From Betaproteobacteria bacterium UBA5216 (GTDB lineage Bacteria > Pseudomonadota > Gammaproteobacteria > Burkholderiales > SG8-41): DNA of 24,691 bases. Under the pieces are notes generated by a model that saw only the letters and a program-made list of their open reading frames with translations, was not told the origin of the DNA and searched no databases. Below are positions 23,185-24,691 of this stretch, one piece after another. Each line of letters opens with the position of its first letter. Position 1 is the stretch's first letter. The position numbers were made by a program, and so were the translations under genes. The stretch is taken from NCBI GenBank assembly GCA_002412495.1, contig DHVE01000069.1, positions 1-24,691 on the forward strand. Reading direction: 5' to 3'.

Positions 23185-23826
23185 ATGAATTACCCCCATC
23201 CCATTATCGCCCGCGAAGGCTGGCCGTTTATCGCGCTTTCGCTGGTAGTGGCGGTTGCGGTTCATGCCTACGCTGGCTGGGGGGCGGCATTATTTTTCTG
23301 GGTCGTGTTCGCATTCATGATCCAGTTTTTTCGCGATCCGCCGCGGGCGGTGCCCGCCGATCCGGCTGCAGTGATTTCTCCCGCGGATGGAAGGATCGTT
23401 TCCGTCGAGCGCGCGCGCGATCCCTATCTTGATCGGGATGCGCTGAAGATCAGCGTGTTCATGAATGTGTTTAACGCACACTCCAACCGCAGTCCAGTGG
23501 ATGGCGAAGTTAAAAAAACCTGGTATTTCCCCGGCAGTTTTCTGAACGCGGCGCTAGCGAAGGCCTCGCTGGAAAACGAGCGCGCCGCGCTGTGGATTAC
23601 AACGGCCAAGGGCGCCGACGTTACCTGTGTGCAGGTTGCCGGGCTCGTCGCGCGGCGTATACTTTGTTACGCGAAAACCGGTGACAGGCTGACGCGCGGA
23701 CAGCGTTTCGGATTTATACGCTTTGGTTCCCGCGTGGATCTCTATTTGCCGTTGGATGCGACGCCGCGCGCCGTGGTCGGCGACAAGGTTTACGCCACGG
23801 AGTCGGTGCTGGCCGTTCTGCCATGA
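23185..23826 (+). CDS. psd: Phosphatidylserine decarboxylase proenzyme (short form)
   Basis: Psd makes phosphatidylethanolamine from phosphatidylserine using a self-generated pyruvoyl group. The 213-residue length fits the short (archaeal-type) form. Two membrane segments lie at about 15-48. The core has ISPADGRIVSVE, KISVFMNVFNAHSNRSPVDGEV and the self-cleavage site Gly181-Ser182 in RFGSRVDLYLP; Ser182 would become the pyruvoyl residue. The ATG at 23185 fits the usual N terminus (MNYPHPIIAREGWPFIA), yet no Shine-Dalgarno sequence is present because the inverted octamer repeat runs up to the start. The stop overlaps pssA as ATGA. Confidence 0.95.
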   Translation: MNYPHPIIAREGWPFIALSLVVAVAVHAYAGWGAALFFWVVFAFMIQFFRDPPRAVPADPAAVISPADGRIVSVERARDPYLDRDALKISVFMNVFNAHSNRSPVDGEVKKTWYFPGSFLNAALAKASLENERAALWITTAKGADVTCVQVAGLVARRILCYAKTGDRLTRGQRFGFIRFGSRVDLYLPLDATPRAVVGDKVYATESVLAVLP

Positions 23827-24641
23827 ATTACGACGACAAGGACAGCAAGCTTTTCATCAAATCGCGTTTTGGCCGCCGCGGTATCTACTGGCTACCGAAT
23901 ATGTTCACACTGGCGGCGCTATTCTCCGGCTTTTACGCGATCGTGCAGGCGATGAACGAGCGTTTTGAATACGCCGCGATCGGCATATTCGCCGCCATGG
24001 TGCTCGATGGACTGGATGGGCGCGTTGCGCGCATGACGCGCACGCAAAGCGATTTCGGCGCTGAACTCGACAGCCTTTCGGACATGGTGTCGTTCGGCGT
24101 TGCACCCGCGCTGGTGGTTTATACGTGGGCATTGCGCGATTTTGCGTTTTCCAAAACCGTTCCAGTATTAGGGCCGTGGCTATCGACGAAGCTCGGTTGG
24201 ATAGCGGCTTTTATTTATTGCGCGTGCGCGGCGTTGCGACTCGCGCGCTTTAACACCAATATTGACATTGTTGATAAGCGCTATTTTCAGGGCCTGCCCA
24301 GTCCGGCGGCCGCGTGCGTGCTGGCGGGGCTGGTATGGGCTGTGAATGAATACGAGATCAAAGGCGTGGATGTGAAATGGCTGGCGTGGGGGCTGACGGT
24401 CTTTACCGGCCTTACCATGGTGAGCAACGTCAAGTTCTACAGCGGCAAGGATATCAATCTGCGCCGGAGCGTGCCGTTTTCGGCGCTGGTCGGCATTGCC
24501 ATGGGTGTGGGTGCCCTGTTTGTATTTGCCAGCACGCTGCCGGAATTGTTGTTCGCGGTGTTTCTGCTTTACTTGATATCCGGCTATGTGTTGTGGGCGT
24601 GGGAAAAGCTGAAAAAGTCTTCAGCGCCGCCGCCCCCATGA
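23823..24641 (+). CDS. pssA: CDP-diacylglycerol-serine O-phosphatidyltransferase
   Basis: PssA makes phosphatidylserine from CDP-diacylglycerol and serine, providing the substrate of the preceding gene's product. The 272-residue membrane protein carries the CDP-alcohol phosphotransferase motif: Asp62, Asp65-Gly66, Ala69-Arg70, Gly79, Asp83 and Asp87 in DGLDGRVAR and GAELDSLSD. About seven membrane segments follow. It starts RFGRRGIYWLPNMFTLAALFSGFYAI, as in the integral-membrane (type II) family. The C terminus is a short KKSSAPPPP tail. The ATG overlaps the psd stop by 4 bases. Confidence 0.95.
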   Translation: MNYDDKDSKLFIKSRFGRRGIYWLPNMFTLAALFSGFYAIVQAMNERFEYAAIGIFAAMVLDGLDGRVARMTRTQSDFGAELDSLSDMVSFGVAPALVVYTWALRDFAFSKTVPVLGPWLSTKLGWIAAFIYCACAALRLARFNTNIDIVDKRYFQGLPSPAAACVLAGLVWAVNEYEIKGVDVKWLAWGLTVFTGLTMVSNVKFYSGKDINLRRSVPFSALVGIAMGVGALFVFASTLPELLFAVFLLYLISGYVLWAWEKLKKSSAPPPP

Positions 24642-24654
24642 GCACGGACCGTGC
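24642..24654 (+). terminator. Short inverted repeat after pssA
   Basis: GCACGG-A-CCGTGC starts directly after the pssA stop. The one-base centre must open to form a loop, leaving about a five-pair stem, and there is no T-run, so it is at best a weak termination or protein-binding site. The window ends 37 bases later, on an ATG (24689-24691) too close to the edge to judge. Confidence 0.25.
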
Positions 24655-24691
24655 ACTGAGCTGACTGACAGTATTTTCCAATCCAGGTATG

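Noticed and set aside
24689..24691. Start of leuA or another gene at the window end
   Set aside because: Only the three bases ATG are present, so nothing can be said about the gene that may follow.

Overview
The window looks like a chromosomal segment of a betaproteobacterium, probably a sulfur-oxidising member of the Nitrosomonadales or relatives. This is inferred from gene order and gene content, not from any search. The two main clues are the block of sigma factor, DUF3619, DUF3106 and RDD genes divergent from ilvB-ilvN-ilvC-psd-pssA, and the periplasmic thiosulfate-oxidation genes soxY-soxZ-soxA-soxX. I see no rRNA, tRNA, CRISPR array or prophage.

Layout. Positions 1-480 hold the 5' part of an IS5-family transposase on the minus strand. 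It carries an in-frame TAG and a probable -1 frameshift heptamer. Positions 688-3031 (minus) are soxYZAX, with moaC upstream on the same strand. Divergent from moaC is a BepA-like M48 protease, which converges with a chromate transporter gene (chrA). A TusA-family sulfurtransferase and a saccharopine-dehydrogenase-like protein follow (6891-8248, plus), then a DUF4126 membrane protein (minus) and a GST-fold protein (plus). Positions 9830-15291 (minus) carry pepA, holC and valS. The valS reading frame is continuous with an upstream 223-residue acidic/proline-rich domain that is probably a separate gene in relatives. Divergent from pepA are lptF-lptG, whose products form the membrane part of the lipopolysaccharide exporter. 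Positions 17560-19410 (minus) are the tightly overlapping sigma-DUF3619-DUF3106-RDD operon. Positions 19770-24641 (plus) hold ilvB-ilvN-ilvC (branched-chain amino acid synthesis) and psd-pssA (phosphatidylethanolamine synthesis).

How the genes work together. SoxAX attaches thiosulfate to the SoxY swinging-arm cysteine of SoxYZ. SoxB and SoxCD, needed for the rest of the cycle, are not in this window. The TusA-like carrier may handle sulfane sulfur in the cytoplasm. IlvB and IlvN form acetolactate synthase and feed IlvC. PssA makes phosphatidylserine and Psd decarboxylates it.

Most of the window is ordinary housekeeping DNA and I did not find a convincing new multi-gene system. The most unusual structure is the ilvC-psd spacer: four 8-bp tandem repeats, a short loop, and four inverted 8-bp repeats that end at the psd start codon. 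Other points worth a second look are the fused ValS frame, a probable CTG start on the sigma factor, and the transposase recoding site.
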